Assembly: GCA_964612925.1 (NCBI GenBank)
Contig: CAZTFU010000026.1
Span: 1 to 23,669, forward strand
From: Phil1 sp964612925
Lineage (GTDB): Bacteria > Bacillota > Clostridia > Christensenellales > CAG-138
Length of the DNA: 23,669 bases
Direction: 5' to 3'
Shown here: piece after piece, positions 1 through 7,311 of the stretch
Position numbering within the stretch: position 1 is the first letter of the stretch
Layout of the letters: each line of letters opens with the position of its first letter
Translations under genes and position numbers: made by a program
The notes under the pieces: model-generated
Seen by the model: only the letters and a program-made list of their open reading frames with translations
Databases searched by the model: none
Told to the model about the DNA's origin: nothing

Positions 1-572
1 ATCATTGCGTTATTCACGCCGCAGACATTGTATTTTTTCAAAATTCGCAATGCAGTGTCCGTATTGTTTAATAACAAATGTGCCTTTGCCATTTGCGTTC
101 TGATTGATACCTCGCTGACGGCATCATCTTGGTTTTGTTCAATAAGTTCGCACGCATGACTCAGTAATTCGATTGCCCTTTTATTCCGTTCCCGATGTTC
201 ATCATCCTCGCCCAATTCCAAATAAAGCAATGCACTTTGATACACAATGTCAAAATTATTCGGGTAGCTTTTCAATGCCTTTTCCGCTTCCCTGATTGCT
301 TCTTCATATTCTTTTTCCCTCGTCAATGCAGTGATTCTTTCAATGGCATATGCCACATCGTTGTTTCGCCACTCGTAACCGAGAAGAACATCCGTTGAGG
401 TATGAAATAAATCTGCCATTTCGAGGATCAGATTTATTTCGGGCGTAGACTGATTGGACTCCCATTTGTAGACGGCACTGACACTAACACCCATCGCCTC
501 TGCAAGCTGTTCTTGTGTCATCTTTCTTTCCTTGCGGAATTTCTTGATATTTTCGGAAAGCTTTACACTCAT
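1..572 (-). CDS. XRE-family HTH regulator with TPR-like helical region (3' end outside window)
   Basis: The frame is open from an ATG at 572 to the window edge, so about 190 residues are visible and the C-terminus is missing. An AAGGAGA ribosome binding site lies at about 579-585. Residues 5-60 form a Cro/CI-type helix-turn-helix with the typical MTQEQLAEAMGVS and AVYKWE segments. The rest is charged, amphipathic helix with TPR flavour (for example EEAIREAEKALKSYPNN and the following LLYLELGE), as in many Clostridia regulators where the helical part binds a peptide or partner. It is probably a soluble DNA-binding repressor or activator. Its ligand and targets are unknown. It has its own promoter upstream and no visible operon partner. 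Confidence 0.85.
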   Translation of the reverse strand, partial: MSVKLSENIKKFRKERKMTQEQLAEAMGVSVSAVYKWESNQSTPEINLILEMADLFHTSTDVLLGYEWRNNDVAYAIERITALTREKEYEEAIREAEKALKSYPNNFDIVYQSALLYLELGEDDEHRERNKRAIELLSHACELIEQNQDDAVSEVSIRTQMAKAHLLLNNTDTALRILKKYNVCGVNNAM

Positions 573-600
573 AGTTTGTCTCCTTGCCTTTGATGACATT

Positions 601-629
601 ATCATACCATGAGAATATATTCAATTGAA
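601..629 (-). promoter_or_regulatory. Promoter for the HTH/TPR regulator
   Basis: On the minus strand, TATGAT (606-601) is preceded by TGG, giving an extended -10. TTCAAT (629-624) is a weak -35 at 17 bases. The expected transcript start, near 594, leaves a leader of about 22 bases before the ATG at 572. Confidence 0.55.
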
Positions 630-841
630 CACACCGGCAGTAAAAATGGTTGAAAAAGATTTTTACTGTCATTGCGGGTTCATGAAAAACGCCTGTGCTG
701 TAAGACGTTCAGGACATGCAAAATGTCAATCAGGCAGTTGTATTCCGTTGCAGTTTTCAAGCAAGCTTCCGTAGTGCCGCGCAAACTGATGTTGACATAT
801 TCAAGCGGTGCATTGTATATCAAGTAGTCCGCTCATATCGT

Positions 842-1036
842 TCAAACATATTGTCGGCTGCCATATTTTCTACGACTGCCAATCATACTGTCATCAATGA
901 ATTTCAGCTCCATGCAGGCGGTGTCTGTATTGTAGGAGCAATATACTAAGGCTTTCGCGGTATATTCTCCGCAATTAGTTATAAAGCAGAAAAGCCCGTC
1001 AACTAACGGTTGATAAGCGCATTGGTCCCTTGTCAC
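842..1036 (-). pseudogene. Possible decayed transposase fragment
   Basis: The 573-1113 stretch has no intact gene. On the minus strand, a 64-codon frame holds the segment VDGLFCFITNCGEYTAK. It resembles the DG-F-ITN region of IS4/IS1634-type DDE transposases just before the catalytic Glu segment. The match stops at once. Further short coding-like pieces continue at about 700-840 in other frames and are broken by stops. I read this as an eroded insertion-sequence remnant, but the similarity is judged by eye over fewer than 20 residues. It could also be chance. No terminal inverted repeats were found. Confidence 0.25.
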
Positions 1037-1113
1037 CGTTTAGACATCGCACGAATAGCTTTATTTCATATTTATGTTTATGGAGTTTGCTTTATTTTGG
1101 TAGATGCATTCGA

Positions 1114-1154
1114 CAAAAAGCAAAGTACCTTTGTCTGATTGACAAAGGTACTTT
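1114..1154 (-). terminator. Rho-independent terminator of the tRNA operon
   Basis: A perfect 14-bp stem (1122-1135 with 1141-1154) has a 5-base loop and is followed on the minus strand by GCTTTTT. It starts 4 bases past the CCA end of tRNA-Lys. Confidence 0.9.
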
Positions 1155-1157
1155 CTT

Positions 1158-1233
1158 TGGTACACCCTCAGGGGCTCGAACCCTGGACACCCTGATTAAG
1201 AGTCAGGTGCTCTACCAACTGAGCTAAGGGTGC
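1158..1233 (-). tRNA. tRNA-Lys, anticodon CTT
   Basis: The 76-base cloverleaf has an acceptor stem GCACCCT/AGGGTGT (first pair G-U), a D-arm with TAGCTCAGTTGGTAGAGCA, an anticodon stem CCTGA/TCAGG with loop CTCTTAA (CTT reads AAG), a GGTTCGAGCC T-arm and an encoded CCA. It is the second gene of a two-tRNA transcript, 3 bases after tRNA-Gly. Confidence 0.97.
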
Positions 1234-1236
1234 ATA

Positions 1237-1312
1237 TGGAGCGGGAAACGGGGCTCGAACCCGCCACCTCTGCCTTGGCAAGGCAGCGCTCTACCAAATG
1301 AGCTATTCCCGC
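1237..1312 (-). tRNA. tRNA-Gly, anticodon GCC
   Basis: The 76-base cloverleaf has an acceptor stem GCGGGAA/TTCCCGC, an anticodon stem CTGCC/GGCAG with loop TTGCCAA (GCC reads GGC and GGU), a GGTTCGAGCC T-arm, discriminator T and an encoded CCA. It is the first gene of the tRNA transcript. Confidence 0.97.
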
Positions 1313-1353
1313 AGGTGGCTTCGCGCTTTGTGCTTTCCTCAGCGCGCTCATAT

Positions 1354-1382
1354 ATTCTACTCCAAGTTTTATTCATTGTCAA
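1354..1382 (-). promoter_or_regulatory. Promoter of the tRNA-Gly/tRNA-Lys operon
   Basis: On the minus strand, a perfect -35 TTGACA (1382-1377), a 17-base spacer and a -10 TAGAAT (1359-1354) lie about 40 bases upstream of tRNA-Gly. GC-rich sequence follows the -10, as is common for stable-RNA promoters. Confidence 0.85.
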
Positions 1383-1435
1383 GCGCTGTACGCAAAAATT
1401 TTTCCATATTTTTTGCATCCGTACTTATGGGCGTG

Positions 1436-1461
1436 AAAAAAGCCCGAATTCGGGCTTTTTT
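1436..1461 (-). terminator. Terminator downstream of the sortase gene (sequence is symmetric)
   Basis: A perfect 26-base palindrome (A6, GCCCGAATTCGGGC, T6) lies 36 bases past the sortase stop. It has a U-tract on both strands. The only gene ending here is the sortase, and it also insulates the tRNA promoter. Confidence 0.85.
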
Positions 1462-1497
1462 ACACATGTCGTATCTTCAGAATGTTTTTATGTCGGC

Positions 1498-2211
1498 TCA
1501 GTCCGTTATCAGCTCGCATACCACAACGCAGCGTTGCTCGCTTGTACCGGCTTGACGGTCAAAATCGCCGTAGCAGGTGATAAGCGTAAGCTTGGCCGTG
1601 TCGCTCTCCATTTCCATAACGCTTTCGGGATAGTCATTATACGGGTAAAAATCCACACTGACTACCATGAAGTATAATACACTGCCATCCTCACGTTCAA
1701 CGGCTACCTGTTGCCCCGTTTTCATATCCCACAGAACGGAGAAGCGGCCTATCTTGCCCTTCCAGCTCTTGTGGCCGTTTATCAACGCATTGCCAAGCTC
1801 ACCGGGAGCATAGCCCGGCTCATACCACGCGGCAACATCGGGATCGTCAATGGTGCCCATTTGACCCTTATGGTCACCCTCTTCTATTATGCCTACACTC
1901 TGCACCTCAACCGAAACCTGCGCATCAAGAAAGTATATCTTTGTCGGCACGGAACGGGTGTATTCATACGGCGCGGGAGTGGGCTCCGCCGTCTGCTCGG
2001 GTTCGGGTGTGATCACCGTCAGGCCGCTCGACGGTGACGGCGTGGCCACGGGCGTAACGGTGGGGGTCGGCGTGGGCGGCGCCTCATAATGCCCGGGTAT
2101 AAGCACATATTGGCGCACAATAAGTATAATGCCGCCGATAAGTAGGGCACCGCTTATGCAATAAAGCACGATATCAAGCGCACTAAGGCGTTTTTTCTTC
2201 TTCTTTTCCAT
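1498..2211 (-). CDS. Sortase family transpeptidase, class F-like
   Basis: The 237-residue membrane-anchored cysteine transpeptidase should act on the outer face of the membrane and join proteins to the envelope. Lysine-rich residues 2-9 precede a transmembrane helix at about 12-36. A Pro/Thr/Ser-rich spacer (about 44-82) leads to the sortase barrel (about 85-237). The catalytic triad is visible: His147 in LINGHKSW, Cys213 in LTLITCYG and Arg227 in SEQRCVVV. The LITCxGxFD pattern and the AWY.PG..PGE segment before the His are closest to class E/F sortases. I chose the ATG at 2211. An in-frame TTG at 2259 would add 16 residues but lacks a ribosome site and precedes the likely transcript start. 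No LPXTG substrate is encoded in the window, so it probably has substrates elsewhere. Confidence 0.9.
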   Translation of the reverse strand: MEKKKKKRLSALDIVLYCISGALLIGGIILIVRQYVLIPGHYEAPPTPTPTVTPVATPSPSSGLTVITPEPEQTAEPTPAPYEYTRSVPTKIYFLDAQVSVEVQSVGIIEEGDHKGQMGTIDDPDVAAWYEPGYAPGELGNALINGHKSWKGKIGRFSVLWDMKTGQQVAVEREDGSVLYFMVVSVDFYPYNDYPESVMEMESDTAKLTLITCYGDFDRQAGTSEQRCVVVCELITD

Positions 2212-2218
2212 GGGAATG

Positions 2219-2247
2219 ATTATAGCATCATATTCATTCTTAATCAA
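2219..2247 (-). promoter_or_regulatory. Sortase promoter, placing transcription start at the ATG
   Basis: On the minus strand, TTGATT (2247-2242), a 17-base spacer and a perfect TATAAT (2224-2219) end only 7 bases before the ATG at 2211. Normal -10 to +1 spacing puts transcription start at 2210-2213, and no Shine-Dalgarno sequence precedes this ATG. The mRNA would be leaderless or nearly so. Confidence 0.6.
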
Positions 2248-2283
2248 TTTATACTTCAAACAATTATTAAAGTTTGTTTTTGC

Positions 2284-2312
2284 TTAACATTTTAACTTAG
2301 GCATGATATACT
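2284..2312 (+). promoter_or_regulatory. Promoter of argS-serS
   Basis: TTAACA (2284-2289), a 17-base spacer and TATACT (2307-2312) with an upstream TGA (extended -10) lie before argS. A second TATAAT at 2320-2325 could serve as an alternative -10. The leader is only about 25 bases, too short for a T-box, so tRNA-sensing control is not visible. Confidence 0.65.
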
Positions 2313-2342
2313 AAGCTATTATAATGCTTTTAGGAGTTGACT

Positions 2343-4037
2343 ATGGATACAAAGACTCAAATCGCTCAGGCCATATCCGCCGTAACCGGCATGGATGCAG
2401 TCGAGCTTTCTTCCTTCATAGAAACACCGCCCGACCCGAACATGGGCGATTATGCTTTCCCCTGTTTCCGCCTGGCAAAGACCATGCGTAAGGCTCCCGC
2501 CGCGATAGCCGCAGAGCTGAAAGATAAGCTTGATCTGCCTGCGTCCGTGACTAAAGCGGAAGTTGTGGGCGGCTATCTTAACTTTTTTGAGGATAGGACG
2601 GGTGCCGCCGCCGCTACCATAATGCGCGTGCTGAATGAAGGCGAACATTACGGCCACAACAACGAAGGTAACGGAGCAAATGTATGTGTTGAGTTTTCCT
2701 CAATAAACATTGCAAAGCCGTTCCACATAGGCCACCTGCCAAGCACTGCCATAGGCAACAGCCTTAACAGGATATACAAAGCACTCGGCTATAATACCAT
2801 TGCCATAAACCACCTTGGCGACTGGGGCACCCAGTTCGGCAAGATGATTGTCGCATACAAAAAATGGGGTAATGACAAGCCGATAGAGGAATCCACCGTG
2901 CGTGAGCTTGTCAAGCTGTACGTTCGTTTCCACGAGGAAGCCGAAAAGGACGATTCCCTTAACGACGAAGCGCGCGCATGGTTCAGAAAGATAGAGCTTG
3001 GCGATGAGGAAGCCGTTACGTTGTGGCAAAAGATGAAGTCACTGACACTAAAAGAGGTCGGTGAAGTATATAAACTACTCGGCGTTGAGTTTGACAGCTA
3101 CGCGGGCGAAAGCTTTTATGAGGATAAGATGCAGGCCGTTATAGACGAGCTTGACGCAAAGGGTCTGCTGAAAACGGACAAGGGTGCAAGAATAGTCGAC
3201 CTTTCGGATTACAACATGCCGCCGTGCATAATAGTTAAGTCCGATGGGGCAACCCTTTACGCCACGCGCGACCTTGCCGCCGCAATGTACCGCAAAAAGA
3301 CCTATGATTTTGTAAAAAGCATATACGTTGTCGCCTATCAGCAGAACCTGCATTTCCAGCAGTTCTTCAAGGTACTTGAGCTTATGGGGCACGATTGGGT
3401 GAAGGATTGCGTACATGTCAATTTCGGCATGGTATCAATGGAAGAAGGTACACTTTCAACCCGCCACGGAAATGTTGTATACCTTGAGGATGTGCTTAAT
3501 GCCTCCGTTGAAAAAACGCTTGAGATAATAAAGGAAAAGAGTCCCGACCTTGAGGATAAGGAATCCGCCGCCCGTGCGGTGGGCGTAGGCGCAGTGGTTT
3601 GGGGTATGCTTTACAACAGCCGCATAAAGGATACAAGCTTCTCATGGGCCAAAATGCTCAATTTTGACGGCGAAACCGGCCCATATGCGCAATATACTCA
3701 CGCGCGTTGCTGTTCCGTACTGCGCAAGGCGGGCGGATATGATGCGGAAAACATCGATTGCTCACTGCTTTCAGGTGAGGCCGAAACCGCACTTATAAAA
3801 GCCATAGCGACCCTGCCCGATACAGTCAAGGCCGCGGCCGAGAAGTACGAGCCTTACCTTATAGCGCGTCAGGTAACGGAAATATGTGCCTGCTTCAATA
3901 AATTCTATTATGATTGCCGCATAATGGACGATGATGCCACAACGAAAAACGCACGACTCGCACTTACGGATGCCGCGCGTACAAGCATAAGGAACGGACT
4001 TTACCTTGTGGGACTTGAAGCGCCCGAAAGAATGTAA
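2343..4037 (+). CDS. argS: Arginyl-tRNA synthetase
   Basis: The cytoplasmic class I synthetase charges tRNA-Arg with arginine using ATP. The 564 residues match normal length. The N-terminal Arg-tRNA synthetase domain is at about 5-85. The HIGH motif is perfect at 128-131 in AKPFHIGHLPSTAIG, followed by NHLGDWGTQFG. The KMSKS loop is the usual divergent ArgRS form, GTLSTRHGNVVYLEDVL (STRHGN at 372-377). The DALR anticodon-binding domain is C-terminal, with GPYAQYTHARCCSVLR near its start. The ATG at 2343 is preferred over the TTG at 2337 because AGGAG (2332-2336) sits 6 bases before the ATG. It is first in an operon with serS, 23 bases downstream. Confidence 0.97.
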   Translation: MDTKTQIAQAISAVTGMDAVELSSFIETPPDPNMGDYAFPCFRLAKTMRKAPAAIAAELKDKLDLPASVTKAEVVGGYLNFFEDRTGAAAATIMRVLNEGEHYGHNNEGNGANVCVEFSSINIAKPFHIGHLPSTAIGNSLNRIYKALGYNTIAINHLGDWGTQFGKMIVAYKKWGNDKPIEESTVRELVKLYVRFHEEAEKDDSLNDEARAWFRKIELGDEEAVTLWQKMKSLTLKEVGEVYKLLGVEFDSYAGESFYEDKMQAVIDELDAKGLLKTDKGARIVDLSDYNMPPCIIVKSDGATLYATRDLAAAMYRKKTYDFVKSIYVVAYQQNLHFQQFFKVLELMGHDWVKDCVHVNFGMVSMEEGTLSTRHGNVVYLEDVLNASVEKTLEIIKEKSPDLEDKESAARAVGVGAVVWGMLYNSRIKDTSFSWAKMLNFDGETGPYAQYTHARCCSVLRKAGGYDAENIDCSLLSGEAETALIKAIATLPDTVKAAAEKYEPYLIARQVTEICACFNKFYYDCRIMDDDATTKNARLALTDAARTSIRNGLYLVGLEAPERM

Positions 4038-4060
4038 CCCAAAAAGGAGATATACATATT

Positions 4061-5341
4061 ATGTTGGATATTAAGCTTATTCGCAACAATCCCGAACTTG
4101 TTAAGGAAAACATACGTAAAAAGTTTCAGGATGACAAGCTTGTTTTGGTTGATGAAGTTATCGCCATGGATAAGGAATGGCGTGAGGATCACACCCGCGG
4201 CGATGTACTGCGCAACCAGCGCAACGTGCTTTCAAAGCAAATCGGCGGCATGATGGCGCGCGGAGAGCGCGACAAGGCCGAGGAAACCAAGCAGCAGGTC
4301 AAGGCCATGCAGGAAGAAATGGCCGCGCTCGAAGTGCGTGAGGCCGAGCTCGAGGCAGAAATACGCAAGCGTATGCTTGTTATACCGAACATTATCGATC
4401 CATCTGTGCCCATAGGCAAGGATGACAGCGAAAACGTTGAGCTTGAACGCTTTGGCGAACCCGTTGTACCTGAATATGAGATACCCTACCATATCGACAT
4501 TATGGAAAGAGTAAACGGCATTGACATAGATGCCGCGCGCAGGGTCAGCGGCAACGGTTTTTATTATCTCAAGGGAGATATTGCCCGTTTGCACAGTGCA
4601 ATCCTCAGCTATGCTCGTGATTTTATGATAGACAAGGGCTTCACCTATTGCGTACCGCCTTTCATGATCAGAAGCGGCGTTGTAAGCGGCGTAATGAGCT
4701 TTGCCGAGATGGAAGGCATGATGTATAAGATAGAAAATGAAGACCTTTACCTTATCGGCACAAGTGAGCATTCCATGATAGGCAGCTTTATCGATACCTT
4801 TATTGAAGAAGATACTTTGCCCCGCACATTAACAAGCTATTCCCCCTGCTTCCGTAAGGAGGTCGGTGCACACGGCATAGAGGAACGCGGCGTATACAGG
4901 GTACATCAATTTGAAAAGCAGGAAATGATAGTCGTATGCAAGCCCGAGGACAGCATGGACTGGTTCAACAAGCTTTGGCAGTACACGGTAGAGTTCTTCC
5001 GCAGTTTGGACATACCCGTTCGCACAATAGAGTGCTGCTCGGGTGACCTTGCCGACCTGAAGGTGAAGAGCATCGACGTGGAAGCGTGGAGCCCGCGCCA
5101 GCAGAAATTCTTTGAGGTCGGTTCCTGCTCCAACCTTGGTGATGCGCAGGCAAGGCGGCTTGGCATACGCATAAAGAATAAGGAAAAGGGCAATTACTTT
5201 GCGCACACATTGAACAACACCGTTGTTGCCCCGCCGCGCACGCTTATAGCTTTCCTTGAGAACAATCTGAAGGCGGACGGTACCGTTGCAATTCCCGAAC
5301 CGCTTCGCATGTACATGGGCGGCAAAAGTGAGATAAAGTAA
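4061..5341 (+). CDS. serS: Seryl-tRNA synthetase with archaeal/eukaryal-like motifs
   Basis: The 426-residue class II synthetase charges tRNA-Ser. Residues 1-105 form the coiled-coil tRNA-binding arm. The catalytic core follows, with motif 2 around PCFRKEVGAHGIEERGVYR (Arg265) and motif 3 at 383-402, HTLNNTVVAPPRTLIAFLEN, with the class-defining Arg393. Typical bacterial SerRS has TLNGSG-AVGR in motif 3 and TAEVP in the substrate loop. Here these read TLNNTVVAPPR and GTSEHSMIG, together with VEAWSPRQQKFFEVGSCSN, which recalls archaeal and eukaryal cytosolic enzymes. The fold and function are not in doubt, and the subtype is my inference. The ribosome site AAGGAGA lies 10 bases before the ATG. 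A terminator follows. Confidence 0.95.
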   Translation: MLDIKLIRNNPELVKENIRKKFQDDKLVLVDEVIAMDKEWREDHTRGDVLRNQRNVLSKQIGGMMARGERDKAEETKQQVKAMQEEMAALEVREAELEAEIRKRMLVIPNIIDPSVPIGKDDSENVELERFGEPVVPEYEIPYHIDIMERVNGIDIDAARRVSGNGFYYLKGDIARLHSAILSYARDFMIDKGFTYCVPPFMIRSGVVSGVMSFAEMEGMMYKIENEDLYLIGTSEHSMIGSFIDTFIEEDTLPRTLTSYSPCFRKEVGAHGIEERGVYRVHQFEKQEMIVVCKPEDSMDWFNKLWQYTVEFFRSLDIPVRTIECCSGDLADLKVKSIDVEAWSPRQQKFFEVGSCSNLGDAQARRLGIRIKNKEKGNYFAHTLNNTVVAPPRTLIAFLENNLKADGTVAIPEPLRMYMGGKSEIK

Positions 5342-5385
5342 TCGTCGCAACTGCCGTTTTTACCGAATCGTATATGTTTTTTATC

Positions 5386-5425
5386 AGTGCGCAACCGAAT
5401 GCAACCGCTCGTTGCGCACTTTTTT
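5386..5425 (+). terminator. Terminator of argS-serS
   Basis: A perfect 10-bp stem AGTGCGCAAC/GTTGCGCACT (5386-5395, 5411-5420) has a 15-base loop and is followed by five T. It lies 45 bases past the serS stop. Confidence 0.85.
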
Positions 5426-5505
5426 AGCGGTGCAAAGCAGAGTTTATTGTGCAACCGTGCCATATGCGATATGCTCTACCCATCAATAACAGCGGAGGAT
5501 TTCAC

Positions 5506-6234
5506 ATGAACATTGAAATAGCCAACAGAATGGTGCAATTGAGAAAACAGCACGGCTATTCGCAGGAGCAGCTTGCCGAAAAGTTGGGGCTTTCCCGTCA
5601 AGCGGTGAGCAAATGGGAACGGGCGGAAGCTTCACCCGATACGGACAATCTTATCATGCTCAGCCGAATATATGGCATAAGCCTTGATGATCTGCTTAAA
5701 ACGGACGAACCTATACCCGAGCCCAAGGTTGAAAAGGGCGTAAAGGTCACCGTAAACGGCAAACGGGTGAATTTCAAAAACGGTTACATATCCATCGGCA
5801 ATGACGATAATGACGAGCCCAAAAGAGAATACAAGTCGGAAGAGCGTGTACAGGCTCGCCTCTCATTTGGACCCGGAGTGCCCATATTCGTGGCCACTAT
5901 TGCATATGCATGCATGGGACTATTTTACAATCTGTGGCACCCGGGCTGGATAGTATTTGTTGCAATACCTATATTCACCTCAATGATGGACTGGTTTAAC
6001 GGGTCAAGACGGCATTGCTTCTTACACGACTTTCCGTTTGCCGTACTTACTGCGGTCGTATATTTGTGTTTGGGCTGTATATGGAATCTTTGGCACCCGG
6101 GCTGGATAGTTTTCCTATTCATTCCGCTGTATTACAGCATAGTGAACCCGATAGACGCTGCATACAGGCGCAAACGCGGCATTGTCGATGTCGACAATGT
6201 CGATGATGATGACGATGACGGCGATGATGATTAA
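5506..6234 (+). CDS. XRE HTH regulator with duplicated membrane module (NLWHPGWIV)
   Basis: The 242-residue protein begins with a Cro/CI-type DNA-binding domain (about 6-62; YSQEQLAEKLGLSRQAVSKWE). A linker follows at 65-118. Two homologous hydrophobic modules come next (about 124-160 and 175-212), each holding NLWHPGWIVF (142-151 and 194-203) and predicted to enter the membrane. The C-terminus is a run of Asp. Such HTH-membrane fusions are common in Bacillota and probably sense an envelope signal or tether the regulator. Neither is proven here. The ATG at 5506 is chosen because GGAGG (5494-5498) sits 7 bases before it. A frame extending 19 codons upstream overlaps the leader and lacks a ribosome site. 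It is monocistronic, between two terminators. A weak promoter guess is TATGCT at 5469-5474. Confidence 0.88.
   Translation: MNIEIANRMVQLRKQHGYSQEQLAEKLGLSRQAVSKWERAEASPDTDNLIMLSRIYGISLDDLLKTDEPIPEPKVEKGVKVTVNGKRVNFKNGYISIGNDDNDEPKREYKSEERVQARLSFGPGVPIFVATIAYACMGLFYNLWHPGWIVFVAIPIFTSMMDWFNGSRRHCFLHDFPFAVLTAVVYLCLGCIWNLWHPGWIVFLFIPLYYSIVNPIDAAYRRKRGIVDVDNVDDDDDDGDDD
5935..6110 (+). repeat. 20-bp exact direct repeat from the internal module duplication
   Basis: The same 20 bases, starting TGGCACCCGGGCTGG, occur at 5935-5954 and 6091-6110. They encode WHPGWIV in both membrane modules. The surrounding DNA has diverged, so this looks like an old in-gene duplication with a conserved core. Confidence 0.85.
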
Positions 6235-6249
6235 CGTATAAAAATGCAG

Positions 6250-6283
6250 GATGCTCCGTTAAACATGCGGAGCATCTTTTTTT
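6250..6283 (+). terminator. Terminator of the XRE-membrane gene
   Basis: A perfect 9-bp stem GATGCTCCG/CGGAGCATC (6250-6258, 6268-6276) is followed by seven T. On the other strand it is followed after a few bases by five T, so it may also stop the convergent crp-like gene. Confidence 0.9.
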
Positions 6284-6303
6284 CGTTTGGCACACCGACT
6301 TTA

Positions 6304-6987
6304 TCAATACTGTTGCATTATTTCCCTCAGTGCATCCATGTTAAGCACGTTTATTCGGCCGCGGCTAATCCTTACTATGCCGTCACGTGCAAAATCGTTT
6401 ACGGCACGAGTGACCATTTCACGCGGACTGCCCACATAGCGGCCTATTTGATCCTGAGTATATGTTATTTCCGTGCAGCCGCTACGCTCCACCTCTTCAA
6501 TAAGAAATTTCGCAAGCCGCTTATGGCTGCCAAGAGACAACATGTATTGCAGAGAGCATATTATTGCCGCACTGCGTTCAATAAAAGCATCCGCCTCAAA
6601 CCGTTTTGCTTCGGGGCAATTTTCGCATATGCGCCGCAAAGCCGAATGGTTGACCGAATATATTTCGCTGTTCCGTTCAACCTGAAGCACAAGTGAGAAC
6701 GTCTGATCCGACAGAAGTTTAACCTCCAAAAAGCTCGAATAATCACCGCCATGCAATCTGAACAGGGTTATTTCCTTCCCCTCCTGAGAGATTGTGTAAT
6801 AGCGCAACTCTCCGCTGATAACATATATGGATGATGCCGTAAGCGAATCGCTTGCGAAGAATACGCTGCCGCGCGGTAGCCTTGTGCGTTTTAAGTGGTA
6901 CAGAAAATCAGTTTGATCTTGAATGGTTAGAGCGGAAACATAAGGGAAAATGCGTTCGATATCAAGTCTGCTCATGCGCCTTTCCAT
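6304..6987 (-). CDS. Crp/Fnr family transcriptional regulator
   Basis: The 227-residue cytoplasmic regulator has an N-terminal effector beta-roll (about 10-125), a long dimer helix (about 132-165) and a C-terminal Crp-type winged helix (about 172-220). The recognition helix lies in the GSPREMVTRAVNDFARDGIV segment. The cAMP-binding signature of true Crp (GE...RSA type) is not seen, and the corresponding loop reads LHGGDYSSFLE, so cAMP is an unlikely ligand. Cysteines at 121, 124, 144 and 171 do not match the spaced N-terminal set of Fnr, so an iron-sulfur sensor is not supported. The ATG at 6987 is chosen because AGGAGGT lies 6 bases before it. A frame 14 codons longer ignores this site. It is monocistronic and convergent with the XRE-membrane gene. 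Confidence 0.9.
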   Translation of the reverse strand: MERRMSRLDIERIFPYVSALTIQDQTDFLYHLKRTRLPRGSVFFASDSLTASSIYVISGELRYYTISQEGKEITLFRLHGGDYSSFLEVKLLSDQTFSLVLQVERNSEIYSVNHSALRRICENCPEAKRFEADAFIERSAAIICSLQYMLSLGSHKRLAKFLIEEVERSGCTEITYTQDQIGRYVGSPREMVTRAVNDFARDGIVRISRGRINVLNMDALREIMQQY

Positions 6988-7029
6988 TGCTTTACCTCCT
7001 ATATGCATGGAAAAATTGTATTTGTGCAA

Positions 7030-7058
7030 ATTATATCGTTTCTTTTGGTAGAATTAAA
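7030..7058 (-). promoter_or_regulatory. Promoter of the Crp/Fnr-type gene
   Basis: On the minus strand, a perfect TATAAT (7035-7030) has a weak -35 TTTAAT (7058-7053) at 17 bases. A weak -35 is typical of promoters that need an activator, which could include the gene's own product. This is inference. Confidence 0.5.
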
Positions 7059-7175
7059 GCAGTTTGAGCAATTTATACAAAATCAGACAAAATTCCACAT
7101 ATTTCATTAAAGGATTTTGTGCGCTTATCACACGCCGATGCTCCCCATTCACCAAGCCGCAATAAAACAAGTCTT

Positions 7176-7250
7176 CCCATGCCGCCAAAGTAATGGGCAT
7201 ACGATGCAAAACGCGGCAATACATCCGTCATTTGCATGGCACAAATGACG
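7176..7250. other. Hairpin-rich intergenic sequence between the S24 and Crp/Fnr-type genes
   Basis: The 6988-7311 gap has no convincing gene. It holds a perfect 9-bp inverted repeat CGTCATTTG/CAAATGACG (7226-7234, 7242-7250) with a 7-base loop. Overlapping smaller ones are TGCCGC/GCGGCA (7180-7185, 7213-7218), GCAT/ATGC (7197-7200, 7204-7207) and CCCAT/ATGGG (7176-7180, 7193-7197). None has a U-tract. It may be the 3' structure of the S24 transcript or a structured element of unknown role. Confidence 0.4.
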
Positions 7251-7311
7251 ACACGATCACTCTTGCCCGCCCCCTATCCTTTGCGGCACATGCATTTAGT
7301 TTCAAGCGTTG

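Noticed and set aside
2212..2342. T-box leader before argS
   Set aside because: The argS promoter leaves a leader of only about 25 bases, and no specifier loop, T-box sequence or terminator/antiterminator pair is present.
4829..5350. Open frames of 95-173 codons on the minus strand opposite serS
   Set aside because: They lie inside serS with conserved class II motifs, lack ribosome sites and overlap each other in several frames.
5935..6110. Two exact 20-bp repeats as the start of a CRISPR or tandem array
   Set aside because: There are only two copies 156 bases apart, inside a gene, and both encode the same protein motif.
7074..7235. 54-codon minus-strand frame (beginning MQMTDVLPRF) in the S24-Crp gap
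   Set aside because: There is no ribosome site, the frame overlaps the Crp promoter region and the hairpin cluster, and no family is recognisable.
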